DNA from: Kribbella pratensis
GTDB lineage: Bacteria; Actinomycetota; Actinomycetes; Propionibacteriales; Kribbellaceae
Length of the DNA: 64,000 nucleotides
Direction: 5' to 3'
Assembly (NCBI RefSeq): GCF_004366075.1
Contig: NZ_SODU01000001.1
Coordinates: 2,439,134-2,503,133, forward strand
Shown one piece after another: positions 50,089-58,590 of this stretch. Made by a program: the position numbers and the translations under genes. The notes beneath the pieces were generated by a model. The model saw nothing but the letters and a program-made list of their open reading frames with translations. It had not been told where the DNA came from and made no database searches. Within the stretch, counting starts at the first letter, position 1; each line of letters opens with the position of its first letter.

Positions 50089-51295
50089 CATCTGGTTGAT
50101 GCGCGGCACGGCGCGAAATGGTTGAGATCCACGCAGCGGCGAGACCGGCGGCGAGGAGGCTGATCACGGCGACGGTCGCGAAGCCGTAGCGCGTGTCGGA
50201 GTGACCGGTGACGACCGAAGCGATCAGCATGACGACGATGGTCGCGGCGAGTCCGTACCCGTTGGCCAGACCGAACGCGTGCCCGACCCGCGACGCGTCC
50301 ACCGACGTCATCAGCAACGACCGCGTCGCGATCCGTGCCTGCCCGAACAGGAAGGCGCCCAGCAGCACCAGCACCATCAGCACGGGTACGCCGAACAGCG
50401 GTTGCAGCGCGAACAACGTCGTACAGACCAAGAATCCGCCGACTGCGAGCTTCAGGTCACCGAGGCGGGCCGCGGATCGACGGTAGACGGCCGCGGCGAG
50501 CAGGAAGCCGGCTCCGCCCAGCGCGTCGACCACACCGAGGACAGCTGGACCGCGATGCCATTCTCCGATCAGCAGCACCGGAAGCAAGGCGTTGAAGACC
50601 GTCACGACCACGAGACCTTGACCGAAGAGTAAGGCCAGCGGGCCGAGCGGGAGGACCCTTGCGGCAGTGTGGCGTGCGGCCTGGGTTGTTTCCACGAGCA
50701 ACTCGGTGGGCCGGCGGCTCGTTCCGACCGCGAACACCAGTACGGCGGACAACGCGAACGTCAGCGCGTTGAAGGTGAAAAGCGGCTTCGGACCGAAGTA
50801 CTGCAGGGCGATTCCACCAACGGCAGCGGACAGGAGCATGCCGCACTGGAGGGCGATCTCGTAGTGCGCGTTGAAGCGACGCAGTTGCGCGGTGGCGACT
50901 CGCTCGCGGATCAGTGCGGCACTGGCCGGCGTGAACTGGGCGGCAATGACCGCCAGGGCGAAGTTGGTCGCGTAGACCAGCGGCTGCTGGGACACCCCGA
51001 GCGCCAGTCCGACCGGGAGAACGAGCGCGACCGCCGCACTGACGACGTCGCAGATGACCCACAGGCGGCGCCGGTCGAAGCGGTCCGCGAGGCGACCGAA
51101 GTACGGCGAGAGGACGGCCTGCGGTACGGCGACAGCAATGAAGAGCCAGCCGACGTCGAGCATCGAGCCCTGCGCGCGGACCAGCAGCAGCGCGGCGCCG
51201 AGGAGCTGGATGTTGTTGCCGAGGGACGTAATGAAGGCTGCGGGCAACAGCAGCCGAAGTCGTGAGGTCACTTGGTCAACCGTGACACCAAACAC
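50072..51295 (-). CDS. MFS transporter, divergent from TetR
   Basis: About 407 residues from GTG 51295; TTG 51301 and GTG 51271 are alternatives and no ribosome site is clear. About 12 hydrophobic segments, with FITSLGNNIQLLGAALLLV, LFIAVAVPQAVLSPYFGRLA and DRFDRRRLWVICD as family marks. It is probably an efflux pump, because it diverges from a TetR gene over a region full of inverted repeats. Substrate unknown. Confidence 0.8.
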   Translation of the reverse strand: MFGVTVDQVTSRLRLLLPAAFITSLGNNIQLLGAALLLVRAQGSMLDVGWLFIAVAVPQAVLSPYFGRLADRFDRRRLWVICDVVSAAVALVLPVGLALGVSQQPLVYATNFALAVIAAQFTPASAALIRERVATAQLRRFNAHYEIALQCGMLLSAAVGGIALQYFGPKPLFTFNALTFALSAVLVFAVGTSRRPTELLVETTQAARHTAARVLPLGPLALLFGQGLVVVTVFNALLPVLLIGEWHRGPAVLGVVDALGGAGFLLAAAVYRRSAARLGDLKLAVGGFLVCTTLFALQPLFGVPVLMVLVLLGAFLFGQARIATRSLLMTSVDASRVGHAFGLANGYGLAATIVVMLIASVVTGHSDTRYGFATVAVISLLAAGLAAAWISTISRRAAHQPDVTVLI

Positions 51296-51315
51296 TGACA
51301 ATCCATGTCAGCATT

Positions 51316-51380
51316 CCTTTTCGCTACTCCAGTCGCGTAAATCGTGTTACGGTTCTTCCGATACCGCAGTAGCGAAAAGG
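51316..51380. promoter_or_regulatory. Long-range 13-bp inverted repeat with nested dyad
   Basis: CCTTTTCGCTACT (51316-51328) and AGTAGCGAAAAGG (51368-51380) are exact complements 39 bp apart. Between them CGTAA/TTACG (51336-51351) forms a second dyad. The repeats straddle the likely divergent promoters of the MFS and TetR genes; the right copy ends 8 bp before the TetR start and includes part of its ribosome site. Confidence 0.6.
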
Positions 51381-51388
51381 GGATGCCG

Positions 51389-51955
51389 ATGGTGCCACGA
51401 GGACGGCCGCGGGACGCCGGTGTCGAGGGGCGGGTGCTCGACGCCGCGATGGCCGAGATGCGCGCCCGGGGGTACGACGCGATATCGGTCGACCGGGTCG
51501 CCGAGCGAGCCGGGGTCGCGAAGACCACGATCTACCGCCGCTGGCCGAGCAAGGCCGAGCTGGTGATGGCGATGATCGCCAGGCTGCGCGGCGGCGTACC
51601 GTTCGATCCGAGCGATGACCCGCGGCACGACCTCACCGAGCTCGTCACCGGAATCGCCGCGACCCTCGAGGCGCTCCCGACCACGCTGGTCGCCGACCTG
51701 ACCGCCGCAGCAGCCCGCGAGCCGCGCGTCGGCGAGAGCGTCCGCGCGCTCTGGGCGGAACGGCACGCAGCCGTCACCGCGGTGATCGCGCAAGCACAAA
51801 CCGACGGGCTCCTGCCCGGTCACGCCGATCCGCGGGTCGTCGTCGACCAGCTCGTCGGTCCGCTGTACTACCGGCTCCTCATCACCGGTGAGCCGATCGA
51901 TCCCGCCTACGTGAGGGCGCTGGTGCACAGCACCCTCGGACCGGAGCAGTCATGA
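51389..51955 (+). CDS. TetR-family transcriptional regulator
   Basis: 188 residues. ATG 51389 is preferred because AGGGG ends six bp before it; the ATG at 51383 abuts that site. HTH: GRVLDAAMAEMRARGYDAIS, then VDRVAERAGVAKTTIYRRW, then helical ligand domain (C-terminal TetR_C-like). It probably represses the divergent MFS gene and itself through the inverted repeats. The SRPBCC gene overlaps its end (ATGA) and may share its control. Confidence 0.87.
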   Translation: MVPRGRPRDAGVEGRVLDAAMAEMRARGYDAISVDRVAERAGVAKTTIYRRWPSKAELVMAMIARLRGGVPFDPSDDPRHDLTELVTGIAATLEALPTTLVADLTAAAAREPRVGESVRALWAERHAAVTAVIAQAQTDGLLPGHADPRVVVDQLVGPLYYRLLITGEPIDPAYVRALVHSTLGPEQS

Positions 51956-52461
51956 AGAAGTTCCTCATTGCCCTCGGCACCGTTCTCGTCGTGGTCGCCG
52001 GTTGGACCGTCTACACGGTCGCCCGCCCGTTCGTCCTGCACACCGAGCTCGACATCGACGCGTCCCCCGAGCAGGTCTGGAAGGTTCTCACGGACCGCCA
52101 GGCCTACCCGGACTGGAATCCGTTCATCACCTCATCGACCGGCGAACTGACGGTCGGCGGCACCATCACCAACGTGCTGCGCGACACCAAGGGCAGCGAA
52201 ACGAAGTTCACGCCCAAACTGCTCGCCGTCACGCCGAACCAGGAGCTGCGCTGGATCGGCAAGGTTCCGCCCGGCGCCCTCTTCGACGGCGAGCACTCGT
52301 TCCGCCTCACCGCCCTGCCGGACGGCCGCACGCACCTCGTCCAGGAGGAGAAGTTCACCGGCGCCGCCGTCCCCTTCACCCGCTCGTGGCTCAACAAGAC
52401 CATCAAGCCCCAGTTCGAAGCAATGAACCAAGCCCTCGCAGCCCGGGCCCTAGGTAAATGA
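51952..52461 (+). CDS. Membrane-anchored SRPBCC-family protein
   Basis: 169 residues, ATG overlapping the TetR stop. One N-terminal hydrophobic helix (KKFLIALGTVLVVVAGWTVYT) anchors a START-like SRPBCC domain: HTELDIDASPEQVWKVLTD, YPDWNPFITS, HLVQEEKFTGAAVPF. These cavities bind hydrophobic ligands. Co-translation with the TetR regulator suggests ligand binding or sensing for the same pump. Its 3' end overlaps the convergent gene by 12 bp. Confidence 0.82.
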   Translation: MKKFLIALGTVLVVVAGWTVYTVARPFVLHTELDIDASPEQVWKVLTDRQAYPDWNPFITSSTGELTVGGTITNVLRDTKGSETKFTPKLLAVTPNQELRWIGKVPPGALFDGEHSFRLTALPDGRTHLVQEEKFTGAAVPFTRSWLNKTIKPQFEAMNQALAARALGK

Positions 52462-53430
52462 CGGTGAGGTGGCTTGAGGGACGAGGAGCTTGGCCGGCGT
52501 GGTGAGGCCAACGGACCAGAGGTCGAGCGTGTTGCCGGAGTTCCGGAGCGGGTAGAGGAGGGTGTCGTTGCCCTGCCAGACGAGCTGGTCGTCGATGGGG
52601 CGGGCGTCGGGTGGATGGGTGATGCGGCGAGTGGCGAGGTCCAGGACCGCGAGGCGCCAGACACCGTTGGACACCTTTTGTTTGAAGGCGATTCGGCGGC
52701 CGTCTGGTGACAGGGAAGGGCACTCGACGTTCTCGGCGATCGCGGTGCCTCGGTACGCGCGGTAGTCGGCCTCGATCAGGTACGTCGTCCCCTTGCTCGC
52801 CATCGTCACGTAGAAACGGTTGCCGTCGGCAGCGAACGTGATACCCCAATAGTTCACGTCCGAGGCGAAGTACCGCTTCCCGTCGACGAACACCGCGAGT
52901 TCCTCGATCGTCTTCACCAGCCGCCCGGTGTCGACCTCGTACAGCCCGGTGCGGGTCGAGAAGCCGGTGGCGGCGTACGAGTCACCGGTGACGAACAGGG
53001 TCCAGTTCACGAACCGCCCGTCCGGCGACACGCGGGCGCGGCTCGGCGTACCGGGCAGCGTCTCGCGATGGCGTTCGCGGAGGCTCGCGTCCAGCACGAT
53101 CAGATCGGTCATCGCGGGAAGCGAGCCGGCCTTCAGCCGCAGGCAGATCGCCGTACTGTGTGCCGCGGCGAAGCGGTCGCAACGCAACTCCCCCACGCGC
53201 CGGGCAGCACCTGGATCGGCCACGGGTACGGCGGCCAGCTTGCCGGCGTCCGGTCCTTCGGCGAGGTTGCGGAAGAACAGCGTCTTGCCGTCGAACCGCA
53301 TCGGCTGCCCCGTGACAACCGGTACGGCGTTCTCGGCCGCGCCACCGTCGCGGGCGTGCGCGACGTACGTGATCGCGCCCCCGACGAGTGCGAGGACACC
53401 GATCGCGGCGACAACCACACGGCGTCTCAT
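52450..53430 (-). CDS. Membrane-anchored beta-propeller (TolB/WD40-like) protein
   Basis: 326 residues from ATG 53430, with GGAGG 6 bp upstream and ATGA overlap with the MFS gene. A single N-terminal helix (VVVAAIGVLALVGGAITYV) anchors an extracellular part with propeller blades: RARVSPDGRFVNWTLF, GITFAADGNRFYVTM, CPSLSPDGRRIAFKQK. Such repeats usually give a six- or seven-bladed propeller for protein or ligand binding. It is the last gene of the phosphatase/MFS unit. Function unknown. Confidence 0.75.
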   Translation of the reverse strand: MRRRVVVAAIGVLALVGGAITYVAHARDGGAAENAVPVVTGQPMRFDGKTLFFRNLAEGPDAGKLAAVPVADPGAARRVGELRCDRFAAAHSTAICLRLKAGSLPAMTDLIVLDASLRERHRETLPGTPSRARVSPDGRFVNWTLFVTGDSYAATGFSTRTGLYEVDTGRLVKTIEELAVFVDGKRYFASDVNYWGITFAADGNRFYVTMASKGTTYLIEADYRAYRGTAIAENVECPSLSPDGRRIAFKQKVSNGVWRLAVLDLATRRITHPPDARPIDDQLVWQGNDTLLYPLRNSGNTLDLWSVGLTTPAKLLVPQATSPSFT

Positions 53431-54629
53431 CGGCGTACCTCCAAGGGTCTGAAGATGGCGGCGGCGATCGTGACCGCTAGCAGCGCTAGCGTGAACGCGA
53501 GGAGCGCCGGGCGAAGGTCCCAGAAAGTCCACAGCAGGCCGACGGTGACGGCTGCGGCCATGCGGGCGAGCGCCTGCCCGGTTTGCAGTACGGCGAGACC
53601 GCTGGCGCGGAGGTTTTCGGGCAGGAGCGGACCGACAGCGGCCGGGAGGACGCCGTCAGTGGCGGCATAGAAGGCACCGTGGAGAGCGAGGACCAGCCAC
53701 CAGGTACCGACCGGTCCGCAGACAATCACAAGCGCGACGATCAGCGCGAGGTGCCCGCCGAGGAAGACCTTCCAGCGTCCGACCCGGTCGCCGAGCCGGC
53801 CGAGCGGGATCGCGAGTAGGAGGAACGTGCCTGCAGTCCCCAACGGGAGCAGCGGGAACAGGCTGGTGCTGATGTCCCAACGACGCTGTACGGCGAGGTA
53901 GACGAAGGAGTCGGTGATCGTGAACAGGCCGAGCGCCGCCGCCCAGACACAGCACCGGCGGAACTTCCCTTCACGCAGCAAACTCAGCATCGGAAGCCCG
54001 CGCGAGGTAGGGGTCGGTGGCGGGGATTGGTCGCGGACGAAGGCCGTCAGCAGGATCACGCCGCAGGTCGCCAGCGCGAAGCTGGTGACGAAGACCGAGT
54101 TGTAGTCATTCAGGCTCGCCCACAGGACGAGACTTGCAACCAGTGGCCCGAGGAAGCCGCCGATCGTGTCGAGAGCCCGGTGGACGCCGAAGGAGCGGCC
54201 CATCGTCGAAGGATCGCTGCTCAGCGAGATAAGGGCGTCGCGTGGCGCGGTCCGAAGGCCCTTGCCGGCGCGGTCGATGGCGAGGACCGCGCCGATCGCC
54301 GGCACTGTGGAACCGGCGGCCAGGAAGCCCACCTTCGAGATCGCGGAGAGCGCGTAGCCGACGCCGGCGACGGTCTTCAGCCGTCGCCAGCGGTCGGCCA
54401 CATGTCCGCCGACCAACCGCAATACGGCGGTCGCTCCGGCGTACAGGCCGTCGAGCAGGCCGAACTGCAGGGGGTTCAGCCCGAGCCCGAAGACCAGGTA
54501 CAACGGCAGGATCGCGGTCACCATCTCGGCCGAGACGTCGGTCACCAGGCTGACGATGCCTAGCGCAACGACATTCCCAGGAACACGACGGAGTGGTGTC
54601 CGGAGCGGGCCGACGGATGCGAGGTACAT
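53427..54629 (-). CDS. MFS transporter in the phosphatase operon
   Basis: 400 residues, ATG 54629 sharing one base with the phosphatase stop. About 12 helices; SLVTDVSAEMVTAILPLYLV, VLRLVGGHVADRWRRLKTV and IDRAGKGLRTAPRDALI are typical of a bacterial MFS group of unknown substrate. The coupled secreted phosphatase suggests uptake or export linked to a phosphorylated compound, but this is only context. Confidence 0.82.
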   Translation of the reverse strand: MYLASVGPLRTPLRRVPGNVVALGIVSLVTDVSAEMVTAILPLYLVFGLGLNPLQFGLLDGLYAGATAVLRLVGGHVADRWRRLKTVAGVGYALSAISKVGFLAAGSTVPAIGAVLAIDRAGKGLRTAPRDALISLSSDPSTMGRSFGVHRALDTIGGFLGPLVASLVLWASLNDYNSVFVTSFALATCGVILLTAFVRDQSPPPTPTSRGLPMLSLLREGKFRRCCVWAAALGLFTITDSFVYLAVQRRWDISTSLFPLLPLGTAGTFLLLAIPLGRLGDRVGRWKVFLGGHLALIVALVIVCGPVGTWWLVLALHGAFYAATDGVLPAAVGPLLPENLRASGLAVLQTGQALARMAAAVTVGLLWTFWDLRPALLAFTLALLAVTIAAAIFRPLEVRR

Positions 54630-56215
54630 CAGTGGCAGCTGTACGTCGGGCTGCTGTCCAGGACCTTGCCGTCGAGCCCGATCAGCTGCGTGGCGAACGT
54701 GCTGTCGGTCATCGACAGCTTCAGTACGCCGAAGTCCGAGATGATCTTCGCCGTCGCCGGATGCGCGGCGTGCACCGGGTACAGGGGCGCTCCGCCCATC
54801 CCGCCGATGATCTGGACCGGGCCGCTCGCGTCCTTGTCACCGTCGGCGTTCTGCGGCAGGAACCGCTCGTAGTGGTGGTCGTGCCCGTTCAGCACCAGGT
54901 CGGTCCTCGCCGACACCAGCGTCTGCCACAGCGCATCGGCATCCGGGTTGTCGCCGTGGTCGCCGGAGCTGAACCGCGGGTGGTGATAGTACGCCGCGAT
55001 ACAGCCCTTGGTGTTGCTCGCGAGATCCTGCTTCAGCCAGGTGAGCTGCGCCGGCTCGCGAAGCCCTTCTTCCTTCACGAAATCGTTCGAGTCGAGCGCG
55101 ATGAAGTGCCAGTTGCCCTGGTTCCAGCTGTAGTAGTTCTTGCCCTGGGGCGTCGCGATCGAGCCGAAGTAGTCGCGGTAACCCTTGAAGGGGGTGTCGT
55201 CGTACGTCTCGTGGTTGCCCGGGATCGGGTGGGTGATGCTCTTGAACTTCCCCCACGTCTTCGCGTAGTAGTTCTGGAAGTCCGACAGGTGCGCGTCGTC
55301 GTACTGGTTGTCGCCCATCGTGATCACCGCGGCGGGGTTCATCGCCTCCACCAGCTTGGCGGTCTTCGGGTGGATGCAGTCCGAGTCGGACGCCGTACAG
55401 CGGTCCGCGATGTCGCCGGCCGCCGCGAGCACGAACCCGCCGGTCCCGCCGGTCGATGTCGTCACCGTGATCGGCTCGCTCGCGGCCGACACGTTCCCGG
55501 CCAGATCGCGGGCGCGCACGGAGTACTTGTACGTCGTGTTCGCGGTCAGCCCGGTGTCGTCGTACTGCGCGCTCGCCGTCGTCGCGACCGCCGTACCGTC
55601 ACGCAGTACGTCGTACCCGCTGACACCGATGTTGTCGGTCGAAGCAGTCCAACTGAGGGCGACGGACGTTGCCGTGGCGCCGGTACTCTTCAGGCCGGCC
55701 GGGACCGTCGGCGCCTGGGTGTCGCCGGACGAGTCGGTGGTCCCGTAGACCTCGAGCTCCCACAGCGAATAGTCGTACGACGTGCCGCGCTGTGTGCCGA
55801 CGACCCGGACGTACCGCCCGTGGCCCTGCAGGCCGGTGAGATCGTCGGTCGCACCGTTGCCGTCCGCAACCGTCTTGATCGTGCTGAAGGTGGTGCCGTC
55901 GTCGGAGACCTCGATCCGGTACGCCTTCGCGTACGCGGCCTCCCAGTTCAGTTTGACCCGGCCGACGGTGGCCGCCTGGCCGAGGTCCACGCGGATCCAT
56001 TGCGGATCGACGCCTTCGCTGCTGGCCCAGCGGGTCGACGTACTGCCGTCGACCGCCTTGCCTGCGGTCAGGGTGTCGTCCTCGATGCTCGAGGCAATCA
56101 CCGGCTTGCCCTGCGACAGCAGGGTGTCGGCGTTCGTCCGAGCGTTGGCGGCGGACCCGCCGAGCGCGGCGAGCAGACCGACGGGTAGCACCAACGCGAG
56201 CAGGCGCAGTCTCAT
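54629..56215 (-). CDS. Secreted metallophosphoesterase with F5/8-type and Fn3 domains
   Basis: 528 residues. A signal peptide (residues 1-26, ending ANA) is followed by an F5/8 C (CBM32-like) domain at about 33-160 (KAVDGSTSTRWASSE, RVDLGQAATVGRVKLNW), an Fn3 domain at about 170-255 (APTVPAGLKSTGATATSVAL) and a calcineurin-like domain at about 260-525. Metal motifs: AAAGDIADR, MGDNQYDDA, PGNHETYDD, YYHHPRFSSG and NGHDHHYER. It is a purple-acid-phosphatase-like enzyme that sits on surface glycans. First gene of a three-gene operon. Confidence 0.88.
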   Translation of the reverse strand: MRLRLLALVLPVGLLAALGGSAANARTNADTLLSQGKPVIASSIEDDTLTAGKAVDGSTSTRWASSEGVDPQWIRVDLGQAATVGRVKLNWEAAYAKAYRIEVSDDGTTFSTIKTVADGNGATDDLTGLQGHGRYVRVVGTQRGTSYDYSLWELEVYGTTDSSGDTQAPTVPAGLKSTGATATSVALSWTASTDNIGVSGYDVLRDGTAVATTASAQYDDTGLTANTTYKYSVRARDLAGNVSAASEPITVTTSTGGTGGFVLAAAGDIADRCTASDSDCIHPKTAKLVEAMNPAAVITMGDNQYDDAHLSDFQNYYAKTWGKFKSITHPIPGNHETYDDTPFKGYRDYFGSIATPQGKNYYSWNQGNWHFIALDSNDFVKEEGLREPAQLTWLKQDLASNTKGCIAAYYHHPRFSSGDHGDNPDADALWQTLVSARTDLVLNGHDHHYERFLPQNADGDKDASGPVQIIGGMGGAPLYPVHAAHPATAKIISDFGVLKLSMTDSTFATQLIGLDGKVLDSSPTYSCH

Positions 56216-56244
56216 GAGATACCTCCGGGGGCGCGGAGCAGAAT

Positions 56245-56265
56245 TGTTAGGAAGGTTACCTAACA
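56245..56265. promoter_or_regulatory. Inverted repeat upstream of the phosphatase gene
   Basis: TGTTAGG (56245-56251) and CCTAACA (56259-56265) are exact complements separated by 7 bp, 30 bp before the phosphatase start. It is of operator size and may control both this operon and the divergent aldo/keto reductase gene. Regulator not identified. Confidence 0.5.
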
Positions 56266-56378
56266 GCTAATGGTAGGTAAAGGCCTCAGTTTTGTTATAT
56301 GCGTGGTATGCATCAACTCTGCACAAAAGATTCATTGGACGGATCACTAGCGAGGCTGGTTGGCTCAAGGGCATGGAT

Positions 56379-57350
56379 ATGCGCACGTTGGGAAGAGCAG
56401 GTATCGAGGTCAGCCCGGTCGGATTCGGGTGCTGGGCGATCGGCGGCCCGTTCAGCAACCCGGCCGGCGAACCGCTGGGCTGGGGCGTGGTCGACGACGA
56501 GGAATCGGTGCGGGCGATCCGCCGGGCGGTCGAGCTCGGCGTGACCTTCTTCGACACCGCGGACGTGTACGGCGCCGGCCACAGCGAACGCGTACTGGGC
56601 CGGGCGCTCGCCGGGATCCGCGACCAGGTGGTGATCGCCACCAAGTGGGGCAACACCTTCGACGAGTCGACCCGGATCATGCACCACCAGGACGCGACCC
56701 CGGAGTACGTCCACAAGGCCGTACGGGCGTCGCTCGAGCGGCTCGGGACCGACTACCTGGATCTCTATCAGCTGCACTTCGACACCACCGACGAGATCGC
56801 GTTGCCGCTGCGCGAGGCCTGCGAGGAACTGGTCCGCGAGGGGCTGATCCGCAGCTACGCGTGGAGCACCGACACCGTGCACAGCGCGGAACTCTTCGCG
56901 CAGGGCGAGCACTGCACAGCGGTTCAGCACGAGGCGAGCGTTCTGCACGACGCGCCTGAGTTCTTCGCGCTGTGCGAGCGCGAGAACCTGGCGAGCATCA
57001 ACCGGACCCCGCTCGGCATGGGCATCCTCGGCCGCCGGGACGCGAACAAGCCGGCGACCGGCGCGGACATCCGCACCATGCCGCCGGCCTGGCTGCGGTA
57101 CTTCGACGAGGGCGGCGTACCGGCACCGGAATGGTGGGAGAAGGTGTCCGCGATCCGCGACGTACTGCAGAGCGATGGGCGGACCCTCGCGCAGGGCGCC
57201 CTGGGCTGGCTGTGGGCGCGGAGCCCGCGGACCGTGCCGATCCCTGGTTTCAGGACTGTCGCGCAGGCCGAGGAGAACGCGCGCGCGATGGAGTTCGGCC
57301 CCCTGACGGACGATCAGCTGAAGCAGATCGCGACGCTGCTGGCCGCGTGA
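56379..57350 (+). CDS. Aldo/keto reductase
   Basis: 323 residues; ATG 56379 has AAGGG seven bp upstream and is favoured over 56373. MRTLGRAGIEVSPVGFGCWAIG is the family's opening; the tetrad is visible as DTADVYG (Asp, Tyr), ATKWGN (Lys) and DLYQLHFD (His). Canonical (beta/alpha)8 length. It reduces aldehydes or ketones with NADPH. It diverges from the phosphatase operon across a palindrome. Confidence 0.88.
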   Translation: MRTLGRAGIEVSPVGFGCWAIGGPFSNPAGEPLGWGVVDDEESVRAIRRAVELGVTFFDTADVYGAGHSERVLGRALAGIRDQVVIATKWGNTFDESTRIMHHQDATPEYVHKAVRASLERLGTDYLDLYQLHFDTTDEIALPLREACEELVREGLIRSYAWSTDTVHSAELFAQGEHCTAVQHEASVLHDAPEFFALCERENLASINRTPLGMGILGRRDANKPATGADIRTMPPAWLRYFDEGGVPAPEWWEKVSAIRDVLQSDGRTLAQGALGWLWARSPRTVPIPGFRTVAQAEENARAMEFGPLTDDQLKQIATLLAA

Positions 57351-57373
57351 ATCGCCTCCGGCCGAATGGGTAC
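57349..57373 (+). promoter_or_regulatory. Putative general-stress (SigB-like) promoter
   Basis: GAAT (57349-57352), a 15-bp spacer and GGGTAC (57368-57373) lie 37 bp before the BON gene and overlap the end of the aldo/keto reductase gene. Same layout as the promoters at 3434 and 25515. Confidence 0.45.
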
Positions 57374-57410
57374 TCCGGGGAGTAAGCGAACCTCGAGAGG
57401 ATGACGGCCG

Positions 57411-57914
57411 ATGCGAGTGAAACACGGCAGGCCCATGATCACCGGCGCGGCCCTGACCATCGTCGGAGTCGGCGCCGGGATGCTCGCCGAGTACCTGCTC
57501 GACCCGGACCAGGGTCGAGCACGGCGCGCGCGGATGCGCGACAAGTCGTCCCGCTCGCGACGCCGGATGGCCAGTGGACTGAGTGGGATGTCCCAGGACG
57601 CCGCCAACCACGGCCGGGGACTGGTGATGGGAATGCGGTACCGCGTCACCGGCCGGTCGGCGGACGACGCCGTACTGCACGATCGGGTGCGCGCCGAGCT
57701 GGGGCGGCACGTCAGCCATCCGCATGCGCTCCAGGTGCGGGTCGACGGCGGCATCGTGACGCTCACCGGTGACGTGCTCGCCGCCGAGGAGAAGGCGGCG
57801 CGGCGAGCCGTCAAGCGGATCCCGGGTGTGAAGGGCGTCCACGAGCAGTGGAACGTGCACGAGGAGCCGGGCGACGTACCGACCCTGCAGGGCACCGCAC
57901 GCTCGAAGAGCTAG
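57411..57914 (+). CDS. BON-domain envelope protein
   Basis: 167 residues. An N-terminal hydrophobic helix (GAALTIVGVGAGMLAEYLLDP) is followed by a strongly basic stretch (GRARRARMRDK, SRSRRRM) and a BON domain at about 83-150: HDRVRAELGRHVSHP, VDGGIVTLTGDVLAAEE, IPGVKGVHEQWNVH. BON proteins bind membranes or help them stay intact under stress. GAGAGG lies upstream. A stress-type promoter fits that role. Confidence 0.85.
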   Translation: MRVKHGRPMITGAALTIVGVGAGMLAEYLLDPDQGRARRARMRDKSSRSRRRMASGLSGMSQDAANHGRGLVMGMRYRVTGRSADDAVLHDRVRAELGRHVSHPHALQVRVDGGIVTLTGDVLAAEEKAARRAVKRIPGVKGVHEQWNVHEEPGDVPTLQGTARSKS

Positions 57915-57924
57915 CGGGTATCGC

Positions 57925-58488
57925 CTACTGCCACTGCGCGGTTTCACGGTCGAGGTCGGGGATCGGCCCGAGAATCGTCCACCCCGGCTCCAGCGCCCGG
58001 GTGCTCCGGAACCCGCGGTCGTCCGCGAACTCCTCCACGTCCGTGCCGTCGGGAGCGTGCATGATCGTGTAGCGCGGCGGGTCTTCCCCGTAGAAGCAGA
58101 AGAACGTGCGGTCCTGGTTCTTCGCCTGATGCACGATCCTGTCGGCGCTCGGAAGAGCCAGGTACGTCGCCTGATCGCCCGGGGTCGTCCGCTTGCAGAC
58201 CTCAGCTCGTCCGGGGTCGCGCACGCAGATCCACGCATGGGTCCACACGATCCGCTCGGCCTGCGGGTGGGCGGCCACCAACTCTCCCATTCGCGCCTCG
58301 GCCTTGCTGAACCGCGTGTGATCGAACGCCGTCTCCAGTTTGTCGAACCGCCGGTGGTCGAACCCGCTGCCGAAATAGGCCTCCAACGACCAGAAGACGG
58401 CGACCCGGAAGGCCAGGAAGAGCGCCGCCACAACGACCAGCGTGACGAGCACGATCCGGACCGGTGAGCGCCGCCGGGTGGTCGTCAT
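57925..58488 (-). CDS. Hypothetical single-pass membrane protein
   Basis: 187 residues from ATG 58488, GAGGA upstream. One hydrophobic helix (RIVLVTLVVVAALFLAFRVAVF, about 11-32) precedes an external domain with two Cys (WICVRDPGRAEVCKRT) and DRTFFCFYGEDPP. No family recognised. It ends 10 bp from the convergent BON gene. Function unknown. Confidence 0.65.
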   Translation of the reverse strand: MTTTRRRSPVRIVLVTLVVVAALFLAFRVAVFWSLEAYFGSGFDHRRFDKLETAFDHTRFSKAEARMGELVAAHPQAERIVWTHAWICVRDPGRAEVCKRTTPGDQATYLALPSADRIVHQAKNQDRTFFCFYGEDPPRYTIMHAPDGTDVEEFADDRGFRSTRALEPGWTILGPIPDLDRETAQWQ

Positions 58489-58590
58489 CGGGAGAGTTCC
58501 TCGTTGTGCGCCCACGCGACTTTGGTACCACAGCCCTTGTGCCACCGACTGTTTATCGATATACCTGCTGCCGTGCGACGACAGCAGACA

